Positions 54,824 to 64,000 of a stretch of 64,000 nucleotides of DNA are shown one piece after another (position 1 is the stretch's first letter; every line of letters starts with the position of its first letter). This stretch comes from Alteromonas lipotrueiana (GTDB lineage: Bacteria > Pseudomonadota > Gammaproteobacteria > Enterobacterales > Alteromonadaceae): the NCBI RefSeq assembly GCF_019249245.1, contig NZ_JAESDK010000006.1, positions 1 through 64,000 on the forward strand, written 5' to 3'. The notes under the pieces are model-generated. The model had not been told where the DNA came from, ran no database searches, and saw nothing but the letters and a program-made list of their open reading frames with translations. A program made the position numbers and the translations under genes.

Positions 54824-55696
54824 ATGACACAAATGCACAATAAAACCGCGCCGTGGTTTTATCGACTGATTGTGATAGTTACTATTTTAGCATTACCCGC
54901 ATGTAGCGCATCAGATTCTTTTTCTCAACTGTCGGCGCAGGTAATAGAAAGTCACCGGCTTGAGTCTCAATTAAACGAAACTTCCGGATTGGTCTGTACC
55001 GCTGATACTGCAATTACGCTGAACGATTCTGGCAATAAAGCTGCGTTATATCGTATTGATGCAAAGGGTCATATTCAACATCATCAACTGCTTAGTTTTG
55101 ATAACCATGATTTTGAAGCCGTCACCGCCGATGATGAATTCTTTTATATTGGGGATGTCGGTAATAACCGCGGCCAGCGGCCCTACGTTTATATTCAGCA
55201 GGTTTCACGCAGTAATTTCAAAAAGCAGCAAACCTTAAAGATAACTTATACGGGCAATGTCCCTGGGCAAAATCGTCCTTACGCCCATGATTATGATGCT
55301 GAAGCTTTAGTGAGCCGTGATGATCATTTACTGTTGTTTTCCAAAAGCTGGGCCACGGAAAAAGTGAAGGTGTACCGCATAGCAAAAGACAACAAAAATC
55401 AGACGGTAGAGCCTGTTGCCCATATTGAGGGCTTGCCTGGGTTAGTTACCGGCGCTGACTGGGATGTCGCGAACCAGCGCTATGTTTTGGTGGGGTATGA
55501 ACCCAGTCCTATTGGCTTATTTGAAGCATTTGTCGCGGTGGTAACGCCTGACTTTACAATAGAGGGCGTGGCCAGGCTTGACCAGTTTGCTCAGGTAGAG
55601 GGCGTGTGTGTTAAAGATGCCTCGCACATTTGGCTAACACAAGAAAGCACGCCGCTTGACTCGGCGCGTCTTGGGGTGGTGCAGCTGTCTCAATAA
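54824..55696 (+). CDS. Lipoprotein of unknown function, propeller-like
   Basis: 290 residues with a lipoprotein signal peptide (hydrophobic LIVIVTILALPAC, lipobox Cys near residue 27). The mature part has repeated strands such as AITLNDSGNKAALYRID, HDFEAVTADDEFFYIGDVGNN and DYDAEALVSRDDHLLLFSK, which suggests a beta-propeller of the SdiA-regulated or esterase-like phytase type. No catalytic residues can be assigned. AAGGA lies 9 nt before the ATG. Confidence 0.65.
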   Translation: MTQMHNKTAPWFYRLIVIVTILALPACSASDSFSQLSAQVIESHRLESQLNETSGLVCTADTAITLNDSGNKAALYRIDAKGHIQHHQLLSFDNHDFEAVTADDEFFYIGDVGNNRGQRPYVYIQQVSRSNFKKQQTLKITYTGNVPGQNRPYAHDYDAEALVSRDDHLLLFSKSWATEKVKVYRIAKDNKNQTVEPVAHIEGLPGLVTGADWDVANQRYVLVGYEPSPIGLFEAFVAVVTPDFTIEGVARLDQFAQVEGVCVKDASHIWLTQESTPLDSARLGVVQLSQ

Positions 55697-55708
55697 TACA
55701 CAGTGAGC

Positions 55709-57628
55709 TTAGTAGCGAAACTTTCCGACCTGACCGGTCAGCTCGCTGGCTAAAAGGTCTAATTGCTCAGACACTTTTACCAAACCACTGGCGGTAGACA
55801 GGTTTTCATCACTATTGACACTTATATCGCTGATATTGTGATTAATATCCTCTACCACCTGGTGTTGCTGCTGAGTTGCTGCTGCCACCTGCGTGTTCAT
55901 ATCATTAATACGGGTAATGCCTTGCGAAATTTGTTGTAACAGTGAGTCTATTTCGTTCGCCGCCGATACCACCAGGTCGGTTTGCTCGCGACTGGCCTGC
56001 ATTTGGCTAACCGCCTGAACCGAGTCTTGGCGAAAACTGTCGATTTTGTCCTGAATTTCATCGGTAGCACTGGCTGCACGCTGAGCCAGGGTACGCACTT
56101 CATCGGCTACCACTGAAAACCCGCGGCCGTGCTCGCCGGCTCGAGCTGCTTCTATCGCCGCGTTTAAGGCCAATAAATTGGTTTGTTCAGAAATACTACG
56201 AATAGTATCTAAAATACCGCCTATGGCAGAGGTATGGTCATCTAATGAACCAATAGTGCCCGACACGCTTTCAACATGAGACGCCAGAACATTAATGGCG
56301 GTCACCGCACTGCTTGTTTGTTCACGGCCCTGTAAAGTTGTGGCGGTGGAACTGTGCGCATCGGTGGCCGCCTGCCTGGCCCAGTGGGCTATTTCCGCGA
56401 CCGAACTGCCCATTTGGGTTAGCGCAGCGGCAACCTGCCTGGTTCGGTCGCGCTGAGCGATGCTATTTTGCTCTGTCACTTTCGAACGCTCAGCCACTCC
56501 GGCGGCAGAGTCGCGTAATTGCTTAGACGTTTCAGCCACAGCGACAATAGTCGTGTGCAGAGAGCTGACAAACCGGTTGAACCCCTCAACCAACTGACGC
56601 ATTTCTTGTTGTGCGGGGGGAGGTAACCGTGTGGTCAAATCCCCTTCGCCACGTCCCAGTTTGGCAAACGTTGCAGATAACTGTTCGATAGGGCGGGTAA
56701 TAGAACCGGCTAGTAGTACCCCAAGACCTGCAAATACGACGGCTATCGCAATAGCCCAGAATATGAGTTGGCGCATGGCACTGTTTAAACCAGTATAAAG
56801 TTCAGTCTCTGGTACTTGTGCAACAACGTACCAGTTAGCGCTCGGGACAAAAGAGCTCGCCAGAATATACTGTGCGTCTTTTGCAGTATGCTGTGCCAGA
56901 TTAAAGTCGTTGGTGTTAAGCAGTGTGTTAGCGACTTCGGGCGAGCTAAAGCGGGCAAGCGTGGCTTTGCCCACTACGTCAGGATCAGGATGAGCAATAA
57001 TATTGCCTTGTTTGTCGGTAAGATACACCAGTCCAGAGTCAGCAATATGTACATTGTTTAAAATGTTGACTAACTCATCAACTGTTTTAGCAACTCCTGA
57101 CATTCCGCGTCCTTGCAATTGCTGATAATTTGCATAAAGCCGGTAGCCAACTCCAGGCTCGTTATACAGACTCAGTGAGACGGGGTTATTGCTGTCTTTG
57201 TAGGCGAAAAACCATCCATCGCGTTTATCATTTTGCAGGGTGCGTAAAAAGCCATCCTGGTTCCAGTATTTAAAGGTCTTACGGTCGGCATACGAAGCTG
57301 CAGCTAAATCATTATGTTGTGCCAGCTGATTCAAATAACCAACGACTTTTGACTCACCGGCGGCATCGGCTCCGGCCGCTGACCACGCTATAATATCGGG
57401 ATTCGTGGCAATCGCGTGGGCGACCGTAGTCATCATAGTGGCTTCTTTATCTATACGATTACCCAGCTGTTTAACAATACTGGGTAATTGAGTCTGCTCA
57501 ACGTTGGTACGTAATAAATCGCGGGTAATATATTGGCTGAGAAGCCCCACTAACGCGGTAGACAATAAGACCGCCACCATCAAAATAGCAATGAGCTTTT
57601 GCTTAATACTTAATGCACTGATATTCAT
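55709..57628 (-). CDS. Transmembrane chemoreceptor with dCache and HAMP
   Basis: 639 residues from ATG 57628; an upstream in-frame start at 57709 adds an unlikely 27-residue leader. TM1 (about 12-32), a periplasmic double Cache domain (35-295, with [17 protein letters not shown]), TM2 (about 298-318), HAMP ([16 protein letters not shown]) and the MCP signalling hairpin ([33 protein letters not shown]) follow in order. It probably senses a small organic ligand such as an amino or organic acid. No methyl-accepting partner genes are adjacent. Confidence 0.93.
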   Translation of the reverse strand: MNISALSIKQKLIAILMVAVLLSTALVGLLSQYITRDLLRTNVEQTQLPSIVKQLGNRIDKEATMMTTVAHAIATNPDIIAWSAAGADAAGESKVVGYLNQLAQHNDLAAASYADRKTFKYWNQDGFLRTLQNDKRDGWFFAYKDSNNPVSLSLYNEPGVGYRLYANYQQLQGRGMSGVAKTVDELVNILNNVHIADSGLVYLTDKQGNIIAHPDPDVVGKATLARFSSPEVANTLLNTNDFNLAQHTAKDAQYILASSFVPSANWYVVAQVPETELYTGLNSAMRQLIFWAIAIAVVFAGLGVLLAGSITRPIEQLSATFAKLGRGEGDLTTRLPPPAQQEMRQLVEGFNRFVSSLHTTIVAVAETSKQLRDSAAGVAERSKVTEQNSIAQRDRTRQVAAALTQMGSSVAEIAHWARQAATDAHSSTATTLQGREQTSSAVTAINVLASHVESVSGTIGSLDDHTSAIGGILDTIRSISEQTNLLALNAAIEAARAGEHGRGFSVVADEVRTLAQRAASATDEIQDKIDSFRQDSVQAVSQMQASREQTDLVVSAANEIDSLLQQISQGITRINDMNTQVAAATQQQHQVVEDINHNISDISVNSDENLSTASGLVKVSEQLDLLASELTGQVGKFRY

Positions 57629-57905
57629 ATTTTGCCTGAGATAACTACCATTCTGGTGTGGATAAAATCTATATAAAAACCCCGCCACTGTTTGCCCAGA
57701 AGTTTGCACCGAGTCATACGCTGGAATGCTGGTAAGGTGTGAGGTCTGTTAACAGATACTGCAAGATATTCGCAGTTTTTATGATGCTAGCGACCTGTCC
57801 AAGAGATGAGGAAAAGGTTCCGGATTAGCCCTGTCAGTATAGCCAGTTACAACGAGGATGTAGCCAAATTTTAGGTATGCAGATTGCTACCTGAGGATAG
57901 TAAAA

Positions 57906-57933
57906 AGGCCTTGTCAAAGACACTAACAAGGCC
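57906..57933 (-). terminator. Terminator after the M3 peptidase gene
   Basis: GGCCTTGT (57907-57914) and ACAAGGCC (57926-57933) form a stem with an 11 nt loop, followed on the minus strand by TTTTTA. It lies 22 nt past the stop codon. Confidence 0.85.
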
Positions 57934-57954
57934 CTGGTTTACAAGGTCTGAAAT

Positions 57955-60138
57955 TTACTGCTTTTGTTCTTCCGGAAGGGGAAAACCACGGTCGCGCATT
58001 AATGCATCAACTTTAGCTTCACGGCCACGGAATTTACGATACGCTTCGGCTGGCTCCATCGCATTACGAACCGAGAACAAATATTTTACCAACTTATCAG
58101 CAACTTCTTCGTCATAAAAACCGCCCGGGGCTTCAACAAATGCTTCAGCGGCATCAGCGGTTAGCACTTCAGCCCACATATAGCCGTAATACGCGGCTGC
58201 ATAACCTTCGCCTGAGAAAACGTGACCAAACTGTGGACTGCGATGGCGCATCACAATTTCTTCTGGCATATCCAGTTTTTTCAGTTCTTCTTTTTCAAAA
58301 CTGTCCGGGTCAATATTTTCAGGATCGGTAGTATGATACTTCAAATCCATAATGGCAGAGGCCATATACTCTGTGGTCTTAAAGCCTTCATTGAAGGTGG
58401 CTGCCCGCTTGATTTTTTCAACCAGTTCAGCAGGAATAGGCTCGCCGGTCTGATAGTGCACCAGGTAGTTGTTAATCACTTCATCGGTAGTTAACCAGCG
58501 CTCAAGTAACTGCGACTGAAACTCGGTGTAATCACGTACGCCTGAATGTGAGGAGGGGTAAACCACATCTGCGGACAAAAAGTGCAGGGCGTGTCCAAAT
58601 TCGTGAAAATAAGTTTCAGCGTCATCCCAGGAAATCAACGTGGGTTCGCCTTCGGCCCCTTTAACAAAGTTTGAGTTGTTTGACGACAGTACCGTTTCTT
58701 TACCATCAAAGGTAGTGAAGTTCCGATAGGTGGTTGCCCAGGCACCTGAACGCTTGCCTTTACGGGCAAACGGGTCTAAATACCACAAACCAATGTGTTC
58801 GCCAGTGGTTTTATCGGTTACTTCCCATACTTTAACATCTGGGTGGAATACCGGCACTTTGCCTTCAGCAACTGGCTCAAACTCAAAGTTGAATAACCGG
58901 CCGGCAACATAAAACATTGCTTCACGAAGTTTACCTAGCTGTAGGTATTGTTTAACCTCGTTTGAGTCCAGGTCGTATTTAGCTTTACGTACTTTTTCAG
59001 CGTAATAGCGATAATCCCAGGGTTTGATCGTAATGTCAGCGCCTTCTTTGTCGGCGATAGCCTGCATGTCAGCCACTTCATCTTCTACCCGGGCTATGGC
59101 CGCAGGCCAGACTTTCATCATTAAGTCCATGGCGTTTTCAGGGTTTTTAGCCATACGATCTTCTAAGCGCCATTGGGCATAGTTTTCATACCCCAACAAT
59201 TCTACACGTTCGTCACGTAGCTCCAGAATTTGTTTGATAATGGCATTGTTATCCTCCGCGTCGCCATTGTCGCCGCGGTTGTAATAGGTGCGCCACACCT
59301 GTTCGCGCAATTCGCGGTTGGTGGAATAGGTTAAAAACGGATCCATCGAAGAGCGGGTATTGGTGATAGCGTATTGGCCTTCTTTACCACGTTCAGCAGC
59401 GGCAGCCGCAGCGGCTTTCACAAACGACTCAGGCAGACCATCCAGTTGGCTCTTATCGATATACGTTACATAGTCTTCTTCATCAGCCAATACATTGGAA
59501 GAGAACTTTGTATAGAGCTTTGCCAGTTCGTTGTTGATATCAGCGTAGCGTTTTTTGGCGTCCCCAGATAGCGTTGCCCCGTTATGAGCAAAGCTGTTGT
59601 AAGTCAACCAGGTGATACGCTGTTCTTCAGGTGTTAACGTTTCAAGCTCATCGCTTTCGTAAACGGCTTTAACCCGGTCAAACAGCTTTTTATTTTGAGT
59701 TATTTTAGTAAAAAAAGCCGATAGACGGGGTGACATTTCAGTTTGAATTTCACGAAACTCAGGGCTGGATTTGTTCGAACGCCAGATGCCGTAATAAGTA
59801 AACACACGGCTTAACACTTCGCCGGCGCGTTCCATTTCTACAATGGTATTTTGAAATGTTGGCGGCTCGGGGTTATTGGCAATTTTTTCAATTTCAGCCA
59901 GGTTTAGTTCCATCCCTTTTTCGAGGGCCGGTTTCAGGTCAGCCAGCTGCATGCTTTCAAAAGCAGGTACGCCGCTGTAAGGCCCCTGATAAGGCTTAAG
60001 CAGCGGGTTTTCAAACTGCTGGGTTTGGGTGTCGGTGGCTGTCTGAGTTGAAAGTGTTTTTGTTTCACTATTGCCTGAGCAACCAGCTAAACCAAAAACG
60101 ACCGCAGCGGCCGTTAATGATGCAGTAAATTTATGCAT
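57955..60138 (-). CDS. M3 family metallopeptidase lipoprotein (Dcp-like)
   Basis: 727 residues from ATG 60138, chosen because AGGA lies 7 nt upstream; an in-frame start at 60153 is less likely. The N-terminus is a lipoprotein signal (AAAVVFGLAGCSG) followed by a Ser/Thr/Gln-rich linker. The zinc motif is YFHEFGHALHF (HEXXH) at about residue 480. Overall length and blocks such as WYLDPFARKGKRSGAW agree with peptidyl-dipeptidase Dcp. The enzyme probably cuts dipeptides from the C-termini of oligopeptides in the periplasm, tethered to the envelope. Confidence 0.9.
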   Translation of the reverse strand: MHKFTASLTAAAVVFGLAGCSGNSETKTLSTQTATDTQTQQFENPLLKPYQGPYSGVPAFESMQLADLKPALEKGMELNLAEIEKIANNPEPPTFQNTIVEMERAGEVLSRVFTYYGIWRSNKSSPEFREIQTEMSPRLSAFFTKITQNKKLFDRVKAVYESDELETLTPEEQRITWLTYNSFAHNGATLSGDAKKRYADINNELAKLYTKFSSNVLADEEDYVTYIDKSQLDGLPESFVKAAAAAAAERGKEGQYAITNTRSSMDPFLTYSTNRELREQVWRTYYNRGDNGDAEDNNAIIKQILELRDERVELLGYENYAQWRLEDRMAKNPENAMDLMMKVWPAAIARVEDEVADMQAIADKEGADITIKPWDYRYYAEKVRKAKYDLDSNEVKQYLQLGKLREAMFYVAGRLFNFEFEPVAEGKVPVFHPDVKVWEVTDKTTGEHIGLWYLDPFARKGKRSGAWATTYRNFTTFDGKETVLSSNNSNFVKGAEGEPTLISWDDAETYFHEFGHALHFLSADVVYPSSHSGVRDYTEFQSQLLERWLTTDEVINNYLVHYQTGEPIPAELVEKIKRAATFNEGFKTTEYMASAIMDLKYHTTDPENIDPDSFEKEELKKLDMPEEIVMRHRSPQFGHVFSGEGYAAAYYGYMWAEVLTADAAEAFVEAPGGFYDEEVADKLVKYLFSVRNAMEPAEAYRKFRGREAKVDALMRDRGFPLPEEQKQ

Positions 60139-60385
60139 AGTAGTTCCTGTCAATCGTTATCATTTTGTTAGCAAAATCCATACTAGTGGATAGTAACGAG
60201 AAGTAAATCGTTATGGCCTTTATAAACGGGATTTTTACAGTGATAAAACGTAAAAATCAGGCAGTTTGTCGCAGCAGCATGTTCGTCACAAAATGATAAC
60301 AAAAAAAGGCTTGAGGCCAATAACCGTAAGGGTTTACACTCTGCTCGAAATTTAATCGATGGCATTTTTAAGGGGTGAAAAGGCA

Positions 60386-60916
60386 ATGCTGACAGAAATA
60401 TTGATACACGGCTTGCCACTGGTAATGGCAGTGCTGTCTTTTTGGTCAAATACCGAGCGTAAAGTCCTGTTTTTAAATTTGGGCCTGTGTATTACTATCT
60501 CTACTTCACTGGCGCTGCAGGAAGCCTGGGCCGGGGTACTGGTAATGAGCATAGCTGGCTTAAGCACCAGTTATCGGCTTATTACAGACAAACTGGTAGA
60601 TCAACGTATTACTGCAGTTCTTATTATATTAATGTCATCACTTATCGGCTATTTAAATACGATAACAGGTAAAACAGGCTGGTTAGAAATATTTCCGGTA
60701 GTGACCTTTATTTTATATCGCTTTGGGGAGCTGCATTGCCGCGAAGCAGGCTTAAGGTTGTGCATGATCAGCGGCTCTTTGTTGTTTGCTACTTACGCGT
60801 TTGTTAATCATAGCTGGGGTGTAGCGGCTACTGAAAGTTTGTTTGCCCTATCAAACAGTTGGTACCTGTTGCAAATTCGTCGTCGTCATCGTCGTATGCT
60901 GAGCGAGTCTTATTAG
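60386..60916 (+). CDS. YgjV family inner membrane protein
   Basis: 176 residues from ATG 60386, preceded by AAAAGG. An in-frame ATG at 60359 is less likely. Six or so hydrophobic segments cover most of the chain (LITDKLVDQRITAVLIILMS and FPVVTFILYRFGEL among them), matching YgjV-like proteins whose function is unknown. A basic tail (RRRHRRMLSES) is cytoplasmic. A hairpin immediately after the stop should end transcription. Confidence 0.7.
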   Translation: MLTEILIHGLPLVMAVLSFWSNTERKVLFLNLGLCITISTSLALQEAWAGVLVMSIAGLSTSYRLITDKLVDQRITAVLIILMSSLIGYLNTITGKTGWLEIFPVVTFILYRFGELHCREAGLRLCMISGSLLFATYAFVNHSWGVAATESLFALSNSWYLLQIRRRHRRMLSESY

Positions 60917-60922
60917 TCCAAG

Positions 60923-60965
60923 GGTGGTATTTGCTCATTATCAGGCAAATACCACCGTTTTGTTG
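60923..60965 (+). terminator. Terminator shared with the purU 3' end
   Basis: GGTGGTATTTGC (60923-60934) pairs with GCAAATACCACC (60945-60956), a 12 bp stem with a 10 nt loop, followed by GTTTTGTTG. The right arm codes for the last residues of purU on the minus strand. Confidence 0.75.
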
Positions 60966-61795
60966 CGATGAATTATCACTCTGTCTTCTAAGTGGTAGCG
61001 TACACCGTGGGCCAAAGCAGTTACCTCACAATCTTTGCCTTTACGAACCATATCCTGTGCATCATCACTGTGGCTTATACGTTTTACCGCCTGCTCAATA
61101 ATAGGACCTTCATCTAAATCACTGGTGACATAGTGACAGGTAGCGCCTATTAATTTAACGCCCCGGTTGTAGGCTTGCTGATAAGGCCGGGCCCCGGCGA
61201 AAGATGGCAGAAAGCTGTGGTGAATATTAATGATCTTGCCTTTGTACTGATCGCATAAGGTATCGGGAAAAATCTGCATAAATCTGGCCAGTACGGTCAA
61301 ATCAATTTTGTATTCATCAAGTAGAGTAGCTATTTGAGCAAAGGCTTGTGATTTACTTTGTCCTTTAAAATCAACCCAGTGAAAAGGGACTTTGTACCAG
61401 TCAGCAAACTGCTTAAGCTGAGGGTGGTTAGAAATAATACATGGAATATCGCAATACAATTCTTCACTGTGCCAGCGATGCAGCAAATCGACCAGGCAAT
61501 GAGAATCAAGGCTACCTAATAGCGCCAGACGCTGTTTACGTGACGAGTCGGTAAGTTTCCACTGCATGTTGTATTCTTGCGCCAGTGGTGTGAACGCTTT
61601 GATAAACTGACGATGATCCAAGGCTAGCCGATGGGTGCCTATTTCGTGACGCATAAAAAAACGACCAGTCTGTTGGTCGGTATGATGATTTGCTTCAACA
61701 ATGGTGGCCTGTTGATCGGCTAAAAACTGAGAAACACTTGCGACCAGACCAATTTGGTCGGGACAGTCAATCACAAGTCGAAATGTATGTTGCAT
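60941..61795 (-). CDS. purU: Formyltetrahydrofolate deformylase
   Basis: 284 residues. An N-terminal ACT domain (about 1-80, LVIDCPDQIGLVASVSQFL) is followed by the formyltransferase-like catalytic domain. The catalytic Asn-His-Asp residues lie in IINIHHSFLPSF and DLDEGPIIEQ. It hydrolyses 10-formyl-THF to formate and THF, balancing one-carbon units. The chain is slightly short but complete. Its 3' end overlaps the terminator hairpin of the convergent YgjV-like gene. Confidence 0.94.
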   Translation of the reverse strand: MQHTFRLVIDCPDQIGLVASVSQFLADQQATIVEANHHTDQQTGRFFMRHEIGTHRLALDHRQFIKAFTPLAQEYNMQWKLTDSSRKQRLALLGSLDSHCLVDLLHRWHSEELYCDIPCIISNHPQLKQFADWYKVPFHWVDFKGQSKSQAFAQIATLLDEYKIDLTVLARFMQIFPDTLCDQYKGKIINIHHSFLPSFAGARPYQQAYNRGVKLIGATCHYVTSDLDEGPIIEQAVKRISHSDDAQDMVRKGKDCEVTALAHGVRYHLEDRVIIHRNKTVVFA

Positions 61796-61862
61796 AGCAA
61801 ACTCTATAATGAAAACGGCTGTCCTTTTTTACCCACCCCTTGTGCAATTGTAAAGAAAATAT

Positions 61863-62510
61863 CTACTCCAGCCCGCGTCTTAAGCGTTCACGAACAGTCA
61901 GATTTTCAGTCAGCCGCCAGCTTTTGCGAATAGGATAGGCGACAGAGCCTGATGAACTAAACGACTCAAATAAATGAAACTGAGTAAAATGACACTCTAT
62001 TTGGGGGGTAAATAAAGGCGGTGGCATATTGTCGGTGGCTTTGCGGGCAATAGTCACATGGGGCTGGTAGGGCCTTTGTTCGGTTTGAATGCCAGCAGCC
62101 CGGGCCGCTTTTTTTACCTGGCGTACCAGTTCGATTAAATTGTCAGGTACATTGGAGGGGGCGCAATGTAAAATTTTAGGGCCGGCCCACCAGCCAGTGC
62201 TATCCAGACTTAGACTCACAGGCGTTTGCTGAATGTCGTCTAAGGCATTAATCAGCGTTTCGTGCTGTCGGGCTTCTACATTACCTAAAAACGCCAGTGT
62301 CAGATGAAAATTAGCCGCCGGAACGGCCACTGCAGACTTTTTACCCCCTGTTTTTGCGACTTTCTTGTATGAGCCTGGTTCACGTTGGCCTCGCTCGTCC
62401 CGGCCCGAAGCTAACGGTGTTAAATCGGGAAGAGCCTTCCTACGCCAGTCATCTAAAGCCAGTTTATTGCGTACTGACAAATCCAGCCCGACAAAACAAC
62501 GCATATTCAT
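61863..62510 (-). CDS. thpR: RNA 2',3'-cyclic phosphodiesterase
   Basis: 215 residues of the 2H phosphoesterase family. The two HxTx motifs are HLTLAFLGN (about residue 70) and HVTIAR (about 145). The family is usually about 180 residues; here a basic Gly/Lys-rich stretch (about 35-62, with GSYKKVAKTGGKK) lies between the first strand and the first HxTx motif. It opens 2',3'-cyclic phosphates on RNA in vitro; the cellular role is not settled. It is divergent from hrpB. Confidence 0.9.
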   Translation of the reverse strand: MNMRCFVGLDLSVRNKLALDDWRRKALPDLTPLASGRDERGQREPGSYKKVAKTGGKKSAVAVPAANFHLTLAFLGNVEARQHETLINALDDIQQTPVSLSLDSTGWWAGPKILHCAPSNVPDNLIELVRQVKKAARAAGIQTEQRPYQPHVTIARKATDNMPPPLFTPQIECHFTQFHLFESFSSSGSVAYPIRKSWRLTENLTVRERLRRGLE

Positions 62511-62604
62511 AGAGTCTCCTTTTGGCCCGTCTGAGCAAATGTGCGGTGGGCATTTTGCTAATGACTACGTAAAATAGGGTTTCTTTGATTGTCTATTGCC
62601 TGAG

Positions 62605-64000
62605 ATGTGTATGTCTTGCTCTACTTTTGTTTTTCCTGCCCAGGCTATAGCTGGCCCATTATGTGACGCGCTTTACCAGCGAAATGCTATTGTATCGGCC
62701 CCACCGGGAGCTGGAAAGTCTACTGTACTGCCCTTAGCGTTACTTGCACACTTTACTAACAAAAAAATTGTATTGATGCAGCCCCGCCGGGTAGTCGTGC
62801 GCAGTTTAGCGAGCTATTTAGCCGCGCAACTGGGTGAAGAGGTAGGTCAACAGGTAGGGTATCGGATACGAGGCGAAAACAAGGTTAGCGCAGCAACACG
62901 TCTTGAAATTATCACCGAAGGTATTTTAACTCGCCGTATTCAGCACGACCCCGAACTTACCGGGGTCGACATTATAGTATTTGATGAATTTCATGAGCGC
63001 AGTATTCACAGTGATTTCGGACTGGCGCTAAGCCTGGAGATACAGCAAAGTTTGCGCGAAGACTTACGCCTGGTGGTCATGTCGGCCACATTGGACACCC
63101 ACGCTGTGTCAGCCTTAATGCCTGAGGCTCAGGTGCTGTCTTCTAAAGGTAAAATGTACCCGGTAGCAGAAGTCTATTGCGGTCAGGTGCCAGGGCATCA
63201 GTTACATCGAAAGGTTAGCGAGGTTACCCTGCAGGCGTGCGAAAATTGCCGGCAAGATGTATTGGTTTTTTTAGCCGGAGCGGGCGCAATACACAAAGTG
63301 GCCCAATTGCTTGGGGCGCAGATAAATACCCACCAGGTGGTGCACCTGCTCTATGGCGCGCTGACCAAACATGAACAGGATGCCGCCTTAGCACCTGACC
63401 CACAGGGGCGGCAAAAGATTATTCTGGCCACCAATATAGCCGAAACCTCTTTGACCATTGCTAATATTGGCGCAGTCGTCGACAGCGGACTTGAAAATGT
63501 TGCGCAGTTTCATCCTGGCTCCGGGCTAACTCAGCTTGTAACCCAGATGATCTCGCAAGCTTCGGCAACCCAGCGTAAAGGACGCGCGGGTCGGTTGGGG
63601 CCCGGTACCGTCTACCGGTTGTGGCCCAAAGAACAGCATGAACGTCTGGCACGCCAAAGTTCAGCGCAAATTTTACGAGAAGACATTACGGGACTTATGC
63701 TTGATACCCTTTGTTGGGGAACGCAAATTGAAGATTTAGTTCTGCTTGATCAACCCAGTCAGGCCCAGTGTAATGCTGGCATAGAGGTGCTGAACCAGAT
63801 TGGGGCAGTGGATGTCCATAGCCAGGGTGATGCTCACAGTCAATTAGATAAGGCGCATTGTCAGGTGACGGGTTATGGCCGTAGTCTGGCCGCATTGCCG
63901 TGTCATCCCCGCCTGGCGCATATGCTGGTTCAGGCAAAGCGTAGTACTCATGCACTGGCCGATGAGCTGGTGCAAGCAGCAGTGTGGGTGGCCGCGCTGG
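62605..64000 (+). CDS. hrpB: ATP-dependent helicase HrpB, 5' part
   Basis: The reading frame runs off the window end; at least 463 of about 820 residues are present. An ATG at 62605 and another at 62611 are both in frame. Walker A is SAPPGAGKSTVLPLALL, motif II is VFDEFHERSIHSD (DEFH form of the DEAH box), motif III is VMSATLD and motif VI is QRKGRAGRLGPG. Domain order agrees with HrpB, a DEAH-type RNA helicase-like protein whose cellular role is poorly defined. It is divergent from thpR. Confidence 0.92.
   Translation, partial: MCMSCSTFVFPAQAIAGPLCDALYQRNAIVSAPPGAGKSTVLPLALLAHFTNKKIVLMQPRRVVVRSLASYLAAQLGEEVGQQVGYRIRGENKVSAATRLEIITEGILTRRIQHDPELTGVDIIVFDEFHERSIHSDFGLALSLEIQQSLREDLRLVVMSATLDTHAVSALMPEAQVLSSKGKMYPVAEVYCGQVPGHQLHRKVSEVTLQACENCRQDVLVFLAGAGAIHKVAQLLGAQINTHQVVHLLYGALTKHEQDAALAPDPQGRQKIILATNIAETSLTIANIGAVVDSGLENVAQFHPGSGLTQLVTQMISQASATQRKGRAGRLGPGTVYRLWPKEQHERLARQSSAQILREDITGLMLDTLCWGTQIEDLVLLDQPSQAQCNAGIEVLNQIGAVDVHSQGDAHSQLDKAHCQVTGYGRSLAALPCHPRLAHMLVQAKRSTHALADELVQAAVWVAAL

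Overview
This 64 kb window looks like chromosomal DNA of a marine gammaproteobacterium, most likely of the Alteromonadaceae (Alteromonas/Salinimonas type). The gene content supports this: a BadF-type GlcNAc kinase with nagA, an SO_0444-type metal efflux permease, CZB and PAS chemoreceptors, a hybrid two-component sensor, umuDC and yebG under LexA boxes, and a complete S10 ribosomal protein operon. The family is inferred from gene content and protein style; no 16S gene is present.

Layout. 0-2.6 kb: an envelope-polysaccharide fringe with an AT-rich glycosyltransferase-like gene, a decayed IS30-family transposase and a YrbL-like kinase-fold protein. 2.8-10 kb: FKBP isomerase, small beta-barrel, GlcNAc catabolism (nagK-nagA), a metal efflux permease with its MerR regulator, and a GH13 alpha-glucan enzyme. 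10.3-14.3 kb: a five-gene stressosome operon (rsbR, rsbS, rsbT, a fused RsbT-like kinase/RsbX-like phosphatase, and a histidine kinase). 14.8-25.3 kb: arsC, gpmA, flavin reductase, DUF2721 protein, ndh, an orphan Xre/MbcA-type antitoxin-like gene, a siderophore-interacting flavoprotein, a GAF-EAL phosphodiesterase and an MFS transporter. 25.8-33.6 kb: two soluble chemoreceptors, an ABC exporter pair with a His-rich loop, and the SOS genes yebG and umuDC. 33.8-44.4 kb: HAD hydrolase, a 1327-residue hybrid sensor/AraC regulator, a CBM9-like secreted protein, a K+/H+ antiporter and a GAF-GspE ATPase. 44.9-50.2 kb: the S10 operon with an L4-type leader. 50.3-51.0 kb: a composite tandem repeat where the spc operon would normally follow. 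51.3-64 kb: waaA, antiporter, lipoprotein, dCache chemoreceptor, M3 peptidase, YgjV-like protein, purU, thpR and the start of hrpB.

The most interesting system is the stressosome operon at 10308-14255. The genes for the sensory scaffold (RsbR/RsbS), the switch kinase (RsbT) and a kinase-phosphatase fusion are followed by a histidine kinase. Its N-terminus is recognisably an RsbT domain that has lost the ATP-site Asn, Asp and glycine lid. No SigB, RsbU, RsbV or RsbW gene is nearby, so the output probably passes through a phosphorelay. Other points worth checking are the S10-adjacent repeats, a MerR-type promoter that predicts a leaderless transcript, two strong minus-strand terminators with no gene in front of them, a hybrid sensor with an eroded ATPase domain, and a CZB chemoreceptor lacking one zinc ligand.
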